From assembly GCA_041736705.1 (NCBI GenBank), contig JBGSTC010000004.1, positions 139,410-203,409 of the forward strand: 64,000 nucleotides of DNA, in the 5' to 3' direction. The first letter of the stretch is position 1. Every line of letters begins with the position of its first letter. The notes below the pieces were generated by a model. It saw nothing but the letters and a program-made list of their open reading frames with translations. It had not been told where the DNA came from and made no database searches. The stretch comes from GWE2-51-13 sp041736705. Its GTDB lineage: Bacteria > Bacillota_I > Bacilli_A > Erysipelotrichales > Erysipelotrichaceae. Of the stretch, positions 18,174-26,284 are shown piece after piece. The translations under genes were made by a program, and so were the position numbers.

Positions 18174-19214
18174 CTATTCCTCAACGAAGCAGCAGTTCGA
18201 TGAGATGTCTTCATACGAAACTTTCAGGAGTTCTGCCCCTTTTTGCATACTGATCTCTTTCTCATTGACCGCACGAAAAACCAGTTGTTCGAATAAACTT
18301 GGCGACTCTTTCATGATTCGGCTTGGCTCGTTTCTTCTCCATCCCCATGAAGAGGCTTGGATATAGAACTCTTTCTCGAGACTCTCCGAAATGACATTCG
18401 ATAGGTGTGCGCGTTTGACAAGAAGAAACATGGAAACTCCATACTCCTTCGCGACAATAAGCATATCTTTGGAAATGTTTGACCGATGATATCCTAGTTC
18501 CCGTATGACATCCGTTCTCGGTAGCAAGAAAGCACCGCTGATTGAAGTCGCGCATTCCTCGATTTTCTTATCTTCCATATCCGCTGGCCAAGCGAACATA
18601 AGATGTGCAAGTTCATGCGCCATCGTCGATCGATTTCTTTCAGGACTCATATTTCCATTCACAACAATATACGGCCGCTCGTTCACATATCCGTTCATTC
18701 CAGAAAATTTGTCATTATCCAAATCACTTTGGTAAACAAGAATCCCCTTATTCTCCAAAATCTCGATTAAATTATCGATCGGTCCATCCATCGCAAGACC
18801 CAAATGTTTCCTCAATAAAATCGCGTTCTCTTCATGATCGCTCGTCAGCGGTAGACTTGCCGTCGATGGTGCATCAGGTAATACTTCGCCACCCAATATT
18901 TCCACAATCGTCATGAAACGATTAAAATATTCTTCGACACACTCTTGTACGAAGTCCTGTTGCGTCTGGGTAAGCGTCGATTTCTTCCTGTACTCACCAT
19001 GTTTGAACACTAGGTTTTCGTTTCGAACAGCCAAAAAATCCGATACACGTACCCCCAGGACCGTTGCCATTCTCTTGAGGATATCCATGTCTGGATTTCT
19101 GCTACCACTTTCATAGTTAGAAATCGCCATCGGAGAAAGATTCACTTGCTTTGCGAATTCTTTCATCGTCATCGCATTCTTTAAACGATAGTATTTTAGG
19201 TTTTTACTAAACAT
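18174..19214 (-). CDS. XRE-family HTH and ImmA/IrrE-type metallopeptidase fusion
   Basis: A 346-residue protein. The N-terminal XRE helix-turn-helix (about 8-62: MTMKEFAKQVNLSPMAISNYESG) is followed by a linker and an ImmA/IrrE peptidase domain with zinc motif HELAH near 207 and the downstream Glu-containing helix (KIEECATSISGAFLLP). Such fusions cleave or sense their own repressor partners and are typical of toxin-antitoxin or mobile-element switches. It is operonic with the PIN-like gene directly downstream. AGAGGGGG lies about 10 bases upstream of the start, a slightly long spacing. Confidence 0.88.
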   Translation of the reverse strand: MFSKNLKYYRLKNAMTMKEFAKQVNLSPMAISNYESGSRNPDMDILKRMATVLGVRVSDFLAVRNENLVFKHGEYRKKSTLTQTQQDFVQECVEEYFNRFMTIVEILGGEVLPDAPSTASLPLTSDHEENAILLRKHLGLAMDGPIDNLIEILENKGILVYQSDLDNDKFSGMNGYVNERPYIVVNGNMSPERNRSTMAHELAHLMFAWPADMEDKKIEECATSISGAFLLPRTDVIRELGYHRSNISKDMLIVAKEYGVSMFLLVKRAHLSNVISESLEKEFYIQASSWGWRRNEPSRIMKESPSLFEQLVFRAVNEKEISMQKGAELLKVSYEDISSNCCFVEE

Positions 19215-19374
19215 GTTGATCAGCCCCCTCTGTTTATATTATATACTTTTTTGCATAATTATAAACACTTCAAAGATAATTTCATTCTTTTTTATCCCCA
19301 TTTTCTTCTAGTCCGAGTCACTTTCATTCGACTTACTAACTACTCTAGAATCATGATTCTTGCACGCACTTATA

Positions 19375-19398
19375 GAAAAGACCCACCTGTGTGAGTCT
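19375..19398 (-). terminator. Terminator of the YjjG-like gene
   Basis: Minus-strand AGAC.CAC/GTG.GTCT stem followed by TTTTC. Confidence 0.5.
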
Positions 19399-19431
19399 CG
19401 CTGTTTCTCGAAATTCAATTTCAATGGTAAG

Positions 19432-20121
19432 TTAGAAGTCGAGAAGATCTAAGATTTGATCCAGATCATTGACTTCATACGTCGGTTTGATTCCCTTAGG
19501 ATTCTGCGCAGTCTTTGATCGATACCAACAGGTAGCGATCCCCGCATTGATTCCTCCCAAGATATCCGAATTCAGACTATCCCCGATCATCAGGACTTTC
19601 GAGCGATCATCGATCTTCATAGAATCAAAGACGTATTGGAAAATCCCTTGATCCGGTTTCGCAATCCCGAGTTCCTCCGAAATCGCGATCACTTCGAAAT
19701 AGTGCGCGACCACCGATCTCCGTATCCGTTTCTCTTGGACATCGGTCAATCCGTTGGTGATGATGGCCATGCGTACCTTCTTCGCCAATGTCTGGATCAA
19801 TTCTTCCGCTTTCGGCAACATTATCGAGGCATCCGCCAGGTGTTGCATATAGCGGGTTGCGAACTCATGTTCGTTGAAGTCGACCTTCAATTTCACTGAT
19901 AGTCGACGGAATCTCTCCGTTTTCAGTTTCTTCTGGGTGATTGTCCCGTCTTCGAATTCTTTCCAGATCGCATCGTTGATGGTCTGGTAGATCGGGAGAT
20001 GGACGGTTTCGTCGTAGTCGATCTGGAAATCGAGGATCGTATTGCGCAGCGCAATCCGCTCCGACGTAGCGAAGTCGAACAAGGTATCATCCGCATCGAA
20101 GATCAACACATCATAGTTCAT
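19432..20121 (-). CDS. YjjG-family HAD nucleotidase
   Basis: A 229-residue HAD hydrolase of the YjjG type, which removes phosphate from (non-canonical) pyrimidine nucleotides as house-cleaning. Motifs: nucleophile FDADDTLFDF (Asp9, Asp11), Thr/Ser motif IITNG, Lys of IAKPDQGIF, and acidic MIGDSLNSDI. The helical cap between residues 20 and 95 fits the subfamily. GGAGG lies 7 bases before the ATG. It precedes nothing on its strand except the terminator and follows the glycosyltransferase by 49 bases, so the two may be co-transcribed. Confidence 0.88.
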   Translation of the reverse strand: MNYDVLIFDADDTLFDFATSERIALRNTILDFQIDYDETVHLPIYQTINDAIWKEFEDGTITQKKLKTERFRRLSVKLKVDFNEHEFATRYMQHLADASIMLPKAEELIQTLAKKVRMAIITNGLTDVQEKRIRRSVVAHYFEVIAISEELGIAKPDQGIFQYVFDSMKIDDRSKVLMIGDSLNSDILGGINAGIATCWYRSKTAQNPKGIKPTYEVNDLDQILDLLDF

Positions 20122-20170
20122 ATTCCATCCTCCAAGCTTCGTTCATGGTTCTAGTTTATCATAACGACGC

Positions 20171-21430
20171 TTATTTTTTAGGTGGAATCGACCCGAGTAG
20201 GTCAGCGATCACCTCTGCGCAATCCCTCGCACCGTTTTCCTGTGCGATTTTCTCTCCCAGCTTTTTCGCCTGGTTTCGTATTTTCTCTTGATCTGTATAC
20301 TTCAGACTTTCCACAAGCTTCTCGACCGTGAGTTTCTTGATGGGAATCGGATACGCACCGACACCCAGGTCATAGGATCGTGCCGCCCAGGCGAATTGAT
20401 CGTTGGAGAACGGGGTGATGATGCTTGGGACCCCCGAAAGAAATCCCGAAGCCGTGGTCCCTGCACCGCCGTGATGGACGATCGCCGAGACCTTGGGGAA
20501 CAACCAGGTATGGGGTGCGCCGTCGATGGCGATCACATGGTCGGGAAGGGAGTCGAACTTGCCCATCCCGCTCAGGATCCCGCGTTTCCCACAGATCCGT
20601 AACGCCTCGATTGCGATCTTCGAGTATCTCTCTTTCATATCCTCGCTGAACACACTCCCGAACCCTATGTAGACCGGTTTGTCTCCATTCTCCAAGAACG
20701 CCTTCAGTTCCGGGGAAGGATTGTATTCCTTTTCCTCCTTCACGAACCAGTATCCGTATTGATGGACATGCGGGTTCCAATCTCCGGGTCGCGGGAAGAC
20801 GAAATTACTGCAGGAGATCACCGCGGGATGCGTTTCATCGTCATGCTTTTCGTACGGCATTTTGAACCCTTTGGGAAGTTCATTGAACTTCCCCTTCCAG
20901 AAGTCTTTCACCGCATCCTTCGTCACCATCCACAACATCCCTTGAAGCATCCCGTAACTCATCCTCGTCATCCATTTCGCCTTCATTCTCCCATAGAGGA
21001 TCACCGAAGGGACACTCGATGTGGTATGGATCGGAAACGGCGAAGCGAGGATCGAAGGTATGCCGAGTTTTTGCGCCGCGAAATACCCGATTGTCATCCC
21101 GGGATGATAGATGATCGCCTCGCTCCCCACACACGCCTCATAGAATTCACCCGTCAGAATATTCCCGTATTTCTTCATCTTATTGAACGCAAGAAGCATC
21201 TTCAGGGGATTGTCCGCATTCTGCGCCTGTTTCATCATCTTCGGATCCACGTTCAAGGAAGCGAAGTCGGCTTGGATCGGATAGAAATCGATCCCATAGC
21301 CCCGGATGAACCCTTCGAAATCCCGTTGCCCCGCGATCCGCACTTCCTTACCGAGTCCCTTCAATTCCTGAGCCAAAGCGATATACGGTTGAAAGTCACC
21401 GCGTGAACCTGAACAAAGTATCGTAATCAT
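20171..21430 (-). CDS. GT1/MGT-family glycosyltransferase (UDP-glucosyltransferase-like)
   Basis: A 419-residue GT-B-fold transferase. The N-terminal acceptor domain begins with ILCSGSRGDFQPYIALAQEL, as in sterol or macrolide glucosyltransferases. The C-terminal donor-sugar motif HHGGAGTTASGF followed by GVPSIITPFSNDQ is diagnostic. It probably transfers a hexose to a lipid or small molecule at the membrane surface, since no transmembrane helices are present. It faces a TetR-type regulator across 113 bases, suggesting inducible control, for example glycosylation of a toxic lipophilic compound. AAGGAG precedes the ATG. Confidence 0.88.
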   Translation of the reverse strand: MITILCSGSRGDFQPYIALAQELKGLGKEVRIAGQRDFEGFIRGYGIDFYPIQADFASLNVDPKMMKQAQNADNPLKMLLAFNKMKKYGNILTGEFYEACVGSEAIIYHPGMTIGYFAAQKLGIPSILASPFPIHTTSSVPSVILYGRMKAKWMTRMSYGMLQGMLWMVTKDAVKDFWKGKFNELPKGFKMPYEKHDDETHPAVISCSNFVFPRPGDWNPHVHQYGYWFVKEEKEYNPSPELKAFLENGDKPVYIGFGSVFSEDMKERYSKIAIEALRICGKRGILSGMGKFDSLPDHVIAIDGAPHTWLFPKVSAIVHHGGAGTTASGFLSGVPSIITPFSNDQFAWAARSYDLGVGAYPIPIKKLTVEKLVESLKYTDQEKIRNQAKKLGEKIAQENGARDCAEVIADLLGSIPPKK

Positions 21431-21543
21431 GGTGTTCTCCTTGTTTTATCCAACAACGTGTCGTATGTTTTTAGTATAGCCACCCGACAACCGTTCATCA
21501 ACCGACACATCACAACAAACTGTCGGAAAAGAAAGAGGAGAAC

Positions 21544-22113
21544 ATGCTGAAACAGAAAGAAATCACGATGCAAACCCGCCAGAACCTGATCGATGCCTTT
21601 TGGTCCTTGTATCGCGTACGTCGCATCGAAAGCATCACGATCAAAGAGATCACACAGAAAGCCGGCTACAACCGGGGAACCTTCTATGAGTACTTCACGG
21701 ATGTCTACGACGTCCTCCATCAGATCGAAGACACCCTGATCCCCCGCATCGACGAACTCCCTCCCATCCAACTCACCGAAAAACAACTCGGTATGCCCCT
21801 TGATCTATTTCTGGACCTCTACGAAAAGAACAGTAAATACTATTCGATCCTCCTTGGTGACAACGGCGACCCCGCCTTCGCCACCAAACTAAAAAACGCC
21901 ACCAAGCCCATCCTCTTGGAAGCGTTCAACCGCAATTCAGTCTACACCGACACCGAACTCGACTATATCCTGGAATATATCCTCTCCGCTATGATCGGCA
22001 TCATGAGTCATTGGTTCACCCGTGACAAAGATCTCCCAGTAACCCGACTCATCGAGCTTGTCAACGATCTCATGGGATCCAGCTTGATCCAAAGAATCCA
22101 ATCGATCGAGTAA
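21544..22113 (+). CDS. TetR/AcrR-family regulator
   Basis: A 189-residue repressor-type protein. The N-terminal helix-turn-helix has TIKEITQKAGYNRGTFYEYFTDVYDVL; the ligand-binding helical C-terminal half is variable. It is divergent from the glycosyltransferase gene, the usual layout of a TetR regulator and its target. In the 113-base intergenic region only separated GTGTCG/CGACAC elements are seen, not a convincing operator. Ribosome site AGAGGAG. Confidence 0.9.
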   Translation: MLKQKEITMQTRQNLIDAFWSLYRVRRIESITIKEITQKAGYNRGTFYEYFTDVYDVLHQIEDTLIPRIDELPPIQLTEKQLGMPLDLFLDLYEKNSKYYSILLGDNGDPAFATKLKNATKPILLEAFNRNSVYTDTELDYILEYILSAMIGIMSHWFTRDKDLPVTRLIELVNDLMGSSLIQRIQSIE

Positions 22114-22128
22114 GTGAGAACATCAACC

Positions 22129-22404
22129 ATGGAAAACGACAAGTGCGATCTCATCCTCCCCAACGGAGTGAAAGAGAAGCGAATCGAAGAAATCGATGGA
22201 TACATTATCAAGTATCATGCGAACAAGAACACCATCTGGTCAAAAGGCAAATTCGAAAACGGACAACCCACCGGCTATTGGGAATGGTTCAGACCGGATG
22301 GCACAATCAAACGCTCGGGTTACTTCGACAACGGCGAACCAGTCGATGAATGGATTACCTATGACAGTAAAGGCGAGAAGTACAAAACGACTTTTAAGAA
22401 GTAA
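22129..22404 (+). CDS. MORN-repeat (YwqK-like) small protein
   Basis: 91 residues. Three MORN-type repeats can be read (KGKFENGQPTGYWEWF, RSGYFDNGEPVDEWITY and the tail), as in the YwqK antitoxin-like family. It begins 15 bases after the TetR stop; the ribosome site is weak, so a GTG at 22114 (frame MRTST) is possible. No toxin partner is next to it. Probably co-transcribed with the TetR gene. Cytosolic, role unknown. Confidence 0.75.
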   Translation: MENDKCDLILPNGVKEKRIEEIDGYIIKYHANKNTIWSKGKFENGQPTGYWEWFRPDGTIKRSGYFDNGEPVDEWITYDSKGEKYKTTFKK

Positions 22405-22406
22405 AC

Positions 22407-22446
22407 AAACAGGATGATCGGTGAATTCCACCAGACCATCCTGTTT
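22407..22446. terminator. Bidirectional terminator
   Basis: AAACAGGATG pairs perfectly with CATCCTGTTT; an inner GGTG/CACC adds stability. T runs lie on both sides. It ends the MORN gene (+) and the HNH gene (-). Confidence 0.8.
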
Positions 22447-22476
22447 TACTTCACCTTTAGCCAAATCTTCAGCCTT

Positions 22477-23445
22477 CTACATCCTGAGTGAGTAATAGTA
22501 TTTACTTACCAGATTACTCTCGTTCGCCTCTTCGAGTTCTTCTTTAAAACTACCATTCAAAGATTCGACCAAGATTCTATTTCGTTGTTTCAGTTTCTCG
22601 ATAATCTCCTCGGAAGGCACAGAATTACTCTTCGACGAGTTGTTTCTCTTCGAAGTGATTACCAGATTCCAAATGTCATCGCTATACATGAACGACCAAG
22701 GGATTACGTGATCCAGGGTATAGTCGTTGGGATCCAGTAAATCCCCGGTATAGAAATCAAGAACCTGCCCGTTTGGATACTCTTTAAGTAATGCATCTTT
22801 AAACCGAGTCAAATTGTTTCTTCGAATCGATTCCTCCGACATCCCTTTGACTTTGGACACGATTCTTGGGGATTGGTTGAATTTCTCCAACAATTGCGCC
22901 CAACGATAATTCAACAGTTGGGACAAGATGAAGTTGTACTCCTTGATCGAATGCACCTGAGATGATGTCAACCGGATCGACATGGCATCCAGATCAAGTT
23001 CATAGACCGGTAGCGATTCGCCATCGACGATCGGGAACCTCCAACACACATCTTGTTTCAGTGTTCGAGCAATCTTCTTCAATTCTCTACGATAGAAAGC
23101 TTGATCGGAGTTCAATATCGGTCTTGCTTTCTCGAACCAATCCGGCAAAGTCGATTGTTCGACATTGCGATAATGTTCGATAAGCTCTTCGGTAATCTTT
23201 TGGATTTTCGGAGTATGGTTCTTCGGTCCCTGTGCAAGATGGAAGAAGAAGGTTTGGTTCCAATAGTACTTAAGGACATATTCCGCGATATCGACAAACG
23301 AAATCTCGACGACATCGCCAACATTCTCCCTAAACGAACAGATTTCCACAATCGATCTACCCCATGCGAGTTTATAGGTGTTGTCGTTCTGCATGCCCTC
23401 GACAATCCGTAACCAATGTTTGATGTACTCATCCATTTCAGTCAT
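22477..23445 (-). CDS. HNH endonuclease
   Basis: 322 residues. The C-terminal third holds an HNH nuclease motif: DFYTGDLLDPNDYTLDHVIPWSF, then WNLVITSKRNNSSKSN. The DH pair and the later Asn/His-like positions fit McrA-type nucleases (roughly residues 215-280). The N-terminal part is helical and basic with RRELKKIARTLK, probably for DNA binding. The start overlaps the MazG-like gene by 8 bases, so the two are co-translated; the GTG 3 bases further upstream is less likely. HNH plus MazG-like next to a larger DNA-targeting cluster suggests defence. Confidence 0.8.
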   Translation of the reverse strand: MTEMDEYIKHWLRIVEGMQNDNTYKLAWGRSIVEICSFRENVGDVVEISFVDIAEYVLKYYWNQTFFFHLAQGPKNHTPKIQKITEELIEHYRNVEQSTLPDWFEKARPILNSDQAFYRRELKKIARTLKQDVCWRFPIVDGESLPVYELDLDAMSIRLTSSQVHSIKEYNFILSQLLNYRWAQLLEKFNQSPRIVSKVKGMSEESIRRNNLTRFKDALLKEYPNGQVLDFYTGDLLDPNDYTLDHVIPWSFMYSDDIWNLVITSKRNNSSKSNSVPSEEIIEKLKQRNRILVESLNGSFKEELEEANESNLVSKYYYSLRM

Positions 23446-23776
23446 CACTCTTTTCAGTCACGCTGATCAAGAAAAGTTGTTTGTCGAATCCACCGTTCGT
23501 TTGTCTCTTGATCTCTTTTTTCTCGATAAGTTCCTTTTGGGATATTCCATAATTATCCATCAACTTTTCAACGATTTCACAGACATCCGCCAACTCGTTG
23601 ATCATCTCTTCTTTGGTTTCTGAAGATACAACTTCTTTGGATTCCTCGACAAGTTTCTTCTTCAATTCAATCAAAAAACCATCATGATCAAGTTCCATGA
23701 TTTCAAGAATTTTCCCTGACTTTTCGATGATATCAGGAATACGATCACGTATGAGTTTCTGATGTATCACTATCAT
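23438..23776 (-). CDS. MazG-like/phosphoribosyl-ATP pyrophosphohydrolase-like protein
   Basis: 112 residues with the helical MazG-type NTP pyrophosphatase pattern: a KLIRDRIPDII start typical of this small family, KLVEESKEVV (first EExxE-like metal motif) and MINELADVCEIVEKLM (second ExxD motif). It would hydrolyse a nucleoside triphosphate to monophosphate and diphosphate. The frame begins at 23791 but GGAGG lies within it, 6 bases before the ATG at 23776. The gene overlaps the HNH nuclease behind it and follows the radical-SAM operon by 61 bases. Confidence 0.8.
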   Translation of the reverse strand: MIVIHQKLIRDRIPDIIEKSGKILEIMELDHDGFLIELKKKLVEESKEVVSSETKEEMINELADVCEIVEKLMDNYGISQKELIEKKEIKRQTNGGFDKQLFLISVTEKSDD

Positions 23777-23837
23777 TGCATTCCTCCACATTATCGATAT
23801 TTTTACCTAAACGCCTAAAATTCGGGAATGATTATCT

Positions 23838-25268
23838 CTATATATATAGCTGTAAAAGTTCTAGTATCTTAAGTGAATATTGATTATTTGTTATTGCAGC
23901 TTTTGTTGTCTTTTTATCGCCTAACATTACTACCTTAAATAAGTCATCAAGTTCATCATTATTCAGTGCCCCTAGTCTATCAAAAAAAGCTTTAATATCT
24001 CCATTTGTACTATGGTAGTTTCTATTAATTATGTATTTCTCGGGCATTGATAATATACTCATAAATTCATTTTCATCACTCCCAAAAGCATGATTAAAAT
24101 AATCAATTTTAGGTCCAACTACTCCGTGCGTTGGTATCAAGATACATTGAATTGCCCTAAGATACTTCTTACTCCATTTCTTACCAATATATCTCCTGTT
24201 ATGGGAGTACTCTCCAAAAATTGGTGAAAACTTCATGGGAAATGACCAGATTTCCGTATCTATACCCATGTTTTTAAACTCAAGATTAAGTTCTACATTA
24301 ATTCTAAGCCTTTTATATAAATCAATTGGATTATCCTCATGATTAAAAAGAATATAGTTTGAACAGTTCTTAATATTGTTCTCTGCAGCTTGATACATTA
24401 CTTTCTTATATATGTTAACAAATTCATCCGAAGCATGATCAAAAGCAACTCTAAGTGGATTTATCTCAATTCTGCTCAATTTCTTCATAATGGTCTCATT
24501 ACTTGCCAAAAGACGAGCGTCAAGTCCTTGATTAAAGTCAACATGTCTTTTAAGTTTTCGATTTGACCCAGTTCTTTGATAGCTTTTGTTATCTTTACCA
24601 AATCCAATACTTACAAGTTCATCAATAATTTCATCAAGTTTATTTGATGCCAAAATGTTGTTGTCCATTATCATTAAATTTCGCATATCACCATAATTTC
24701 TTCTAATGAGCTCAATCTTGTCTTTTATTGTGCAGTAATCTTTGAAATTAGGTTCTATTATAGGGACGGCACAGAACGAACATTTCCTAATACATCCGTG
24801 TGTAGCGTGAATTAGAAAGTCATTCTGCACAGGGTAACTATATGAAAAAACTGAATTTCTAGTTCTAATGATTGAGTAATCAGGTACTAGATCATCGACG
24901 ATTGTTTCATCCTCACCTATCATTCTTGGTTTATCAAGTAATCCTGTTACTATTGTAATGTCAGAAGTAACCGGATCAGAGGATAGTTCATTTCTCATAA
25001 CCGATGCCATAGGACCACCAATAAATAGATCCTTAGGGTTTGCTATAGAGTTCTTATAAGCTTTTATAGTCTTGAGGGTGATATTATAATAGAATGTAAA
25101 AAGTGTCGATATATAGATTCTGTCCCATTTCTCGGAAATCAGAGATTCATGAATTCCTTTGGCGAACACTACTATGTCACCTTTTTCTTTATGATATGTA
25201 CTTAACTTCATTAAGCCCAAAGGTGGATACTTGTTTACATAGTTTGGTTCAACTAATAGAATTTTCAT
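23838..25268 (-). CDS. Radical SAM protein with B12-binding-like N-terminus
   Basis: 476 residues. The iron-sulfur motif CxxxCxxC is at Cys159, Cys163 and Cys166 (THGCIRKCSFC). The first 130 residues look like the Rossmann-type cobalamin-binding module of MiaB- or BchE-like enzymes (MKILLVEPNYVNKYPPLGLM, FIGGPMASV), although the base-off DxHxxG signature is not obvious. Downstream MDNNILAS and NQGLDARLL are as in B12-type radical SAM barrels. It likely performs a radical modification; the substrate could be nucleic acid, but this is inference. Last gene of an overlapping five-gene operon: its ATG overlaps the ParB-like stop by 4 bases (ATGA). The DNA is AT-rich compared with flanks. Confidence 0.85.
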   Translation of the reverse strand: MKILLVEPNYVNKYPPLGLMKLSTYHKEKGDIVVFAKGIHESLISEKWDRIYISTLFTFYYNITLKTIKAYKNSIANPKDLFIGGPMASVMRNELSSDPVTSDITIVTGLLDKPRMIGEDETIVDDLVPDYSIIRTRNSVFSYSYPVQNDFLIHATHGCIRKCSFCAVPIIEPNFKDYCTIKDKIELIRRNYGDMRNLMIMDNNILASNKLDEIIDELVSIGFGKDNKSYQRTGSNRKLKRHVDFNQGLDARLLASNETIMKKLSRIEINPLRVAFDHASDEFVNIYKKVMYQAAENNIKNCSNYILFNHEDNPIDLYKRLRINVELNLEFKNMGIDTEIWSFPMKFSPIFGEYSHNRRYIGKKWSKKYLRAIQCILIPTHGVVGPKIDYFNHAFGSDENEFMSILSMPEKYIINRNYHSTNGDIKAFFDRLGALNNDELDDLFKVVMLGDKKTTKAAITNNQYSLKILELLQLYI

Positions 25269-26284
25269 TTTACATTCTTCTTTCTTTGCTCAATATTCTT
25301 TAGAATTGAATCGATATTCGTCCTAATTTTCTTTAACTCATAAGTACATTTTTCTTGTTGCTCAACCGTTAAGTTCTCAATTCTTCCAACAATCTCACTA
25401 TCAGCAATTGTATCTTTGAATTTCTTAAATTTCTGAATCAAAGTACTGTTCGCTCCAAGGTCATCAGCTTTTTCAAATGCCGTATCGAGGTCAATTTCTC
25501 CCTTGACAAATTTCTTAATAATCTTGTCTTTCAAGCTCCCATTAAGTTTACTTATGGGAACAAGCTTATCACGAATATCGACAGCACTTGATATTTTTCC
25601 GTTCTTTACCTGTTCAACTATTGCCTTATCAAGTTCATCAAACTCCAATCTAGTTTTCTTTATATAGTTTGATTTTAAGTATTCTTCAAAATAGCTCCAT
25701 TTCTGTAAATCATTACAGTTGTTGTTGACCATAAATGTGTACGTATCAATCAAATGTTGTATGAACCTTGTTGATTGTCCCATTTCCTTTGACATTTTCT
25801 CAACAGACGAGTTATATAGATTTAGGCGCCTATATAAGTATCCTGCTTGTTCATATGGAGCCCAATCTTTTCTACTAATTATGTGATACTGTCCAAGTAA
25901 TGTAAACACGTCTTTCTCATCAATATCATTCGGCAAGATCTGACATCTTATTTTACCCCAAGCTATTGGATCTTTACTCGCAAGTTTTCTATAGGCAGCT
26001 AAGCGACTATTACCTTCGAAAACAACAAAATCTCCGTCACGAACAATTACTGGATCAGTAAGTCCACCATTGGCTTTTATTGATTGTATTAGTACATTTA
26101 CATGATCCATTTGACTCATTATTTCTTGTATCTCTTCCTGAGTCGGATTCTCTTTTGAAATCTTCTTAAGTGCGGAGAAAATTCTTGGGTTCTCAGGATA
26201 GAAAAGTAGTTTCTGCTGCTCAATATCTTCGTACCGAACTGGAATTTCTTTGCCCATAATTTTTATTGTTGTTATATTACTCAT
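25265..26284 (-). CDS. ParB/Srx-fold protein 1 (downstream copy)
   Basis: 339 residues. A ParB N-terminal-like nuclease/CTPase fold runs from about 25 to 130: ENPRI near 31-35, KANGGLTDPVIV, and FEGNSRLAAYRK at about 89-100, equivalent to the ParB box II E/GxxR. A helix-turn-helix-like part follows (ISRKDWAPYEQAGYLYRRL, then KEMGQSTRFIQHLIDTY), and a Lys-rich C-terminal coiled region. It is a clear paralogue of the other ParB-like protein of the operon. Its ATG lies inside the last codons of the SNF2 gene (8-base overlap), with GGGGGG before it; the frame is open further up to 26323. Likely DNA binding. Confidence 0.8.
   Translation of the reverse strand: MSNITTIKIMGKEIPVRYEDIEQQKLLFYPENPRIFSALKKISKENPTQEEIQEIMSQMDHVNVLIQSIKANGGLTDPVIVRDGDFVVFEGNSRLAAYRKLASKDPIAWGKIRCQILPNDIDEKDVFTLLGQYHIISRKDWAPYEQAGYLYRRLNLYNSSVEKMSKEMGQSTRFIQHLIDTYTFMVNNNCNDLQKWSYFEEYLKSNYIKKTRLEFDELDKAIVEQVKNGKISSAVDIRDKLVPISKLNGSLKDKIIKKFVKGEIDLDTAFEKADDLGANSTLIQKFKKFKDTIADSEIVGRIENLTVEQQEKCTYELKKIRTNIDSILKNIEQRKKNVK

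Noticed and set aside
21431..21543. TetR operator from GTGTCG and CGACAC
   Set aside because: The halves are too far apart and too short for a typical TetR palindrome.
23838..25268. Sulfatase-maturing radical SAM enzyme for the sulfatase at 44393
   Set aside because: It has no additional SPASM-type cysteine clusters and sits 19 kb away in a different operon.
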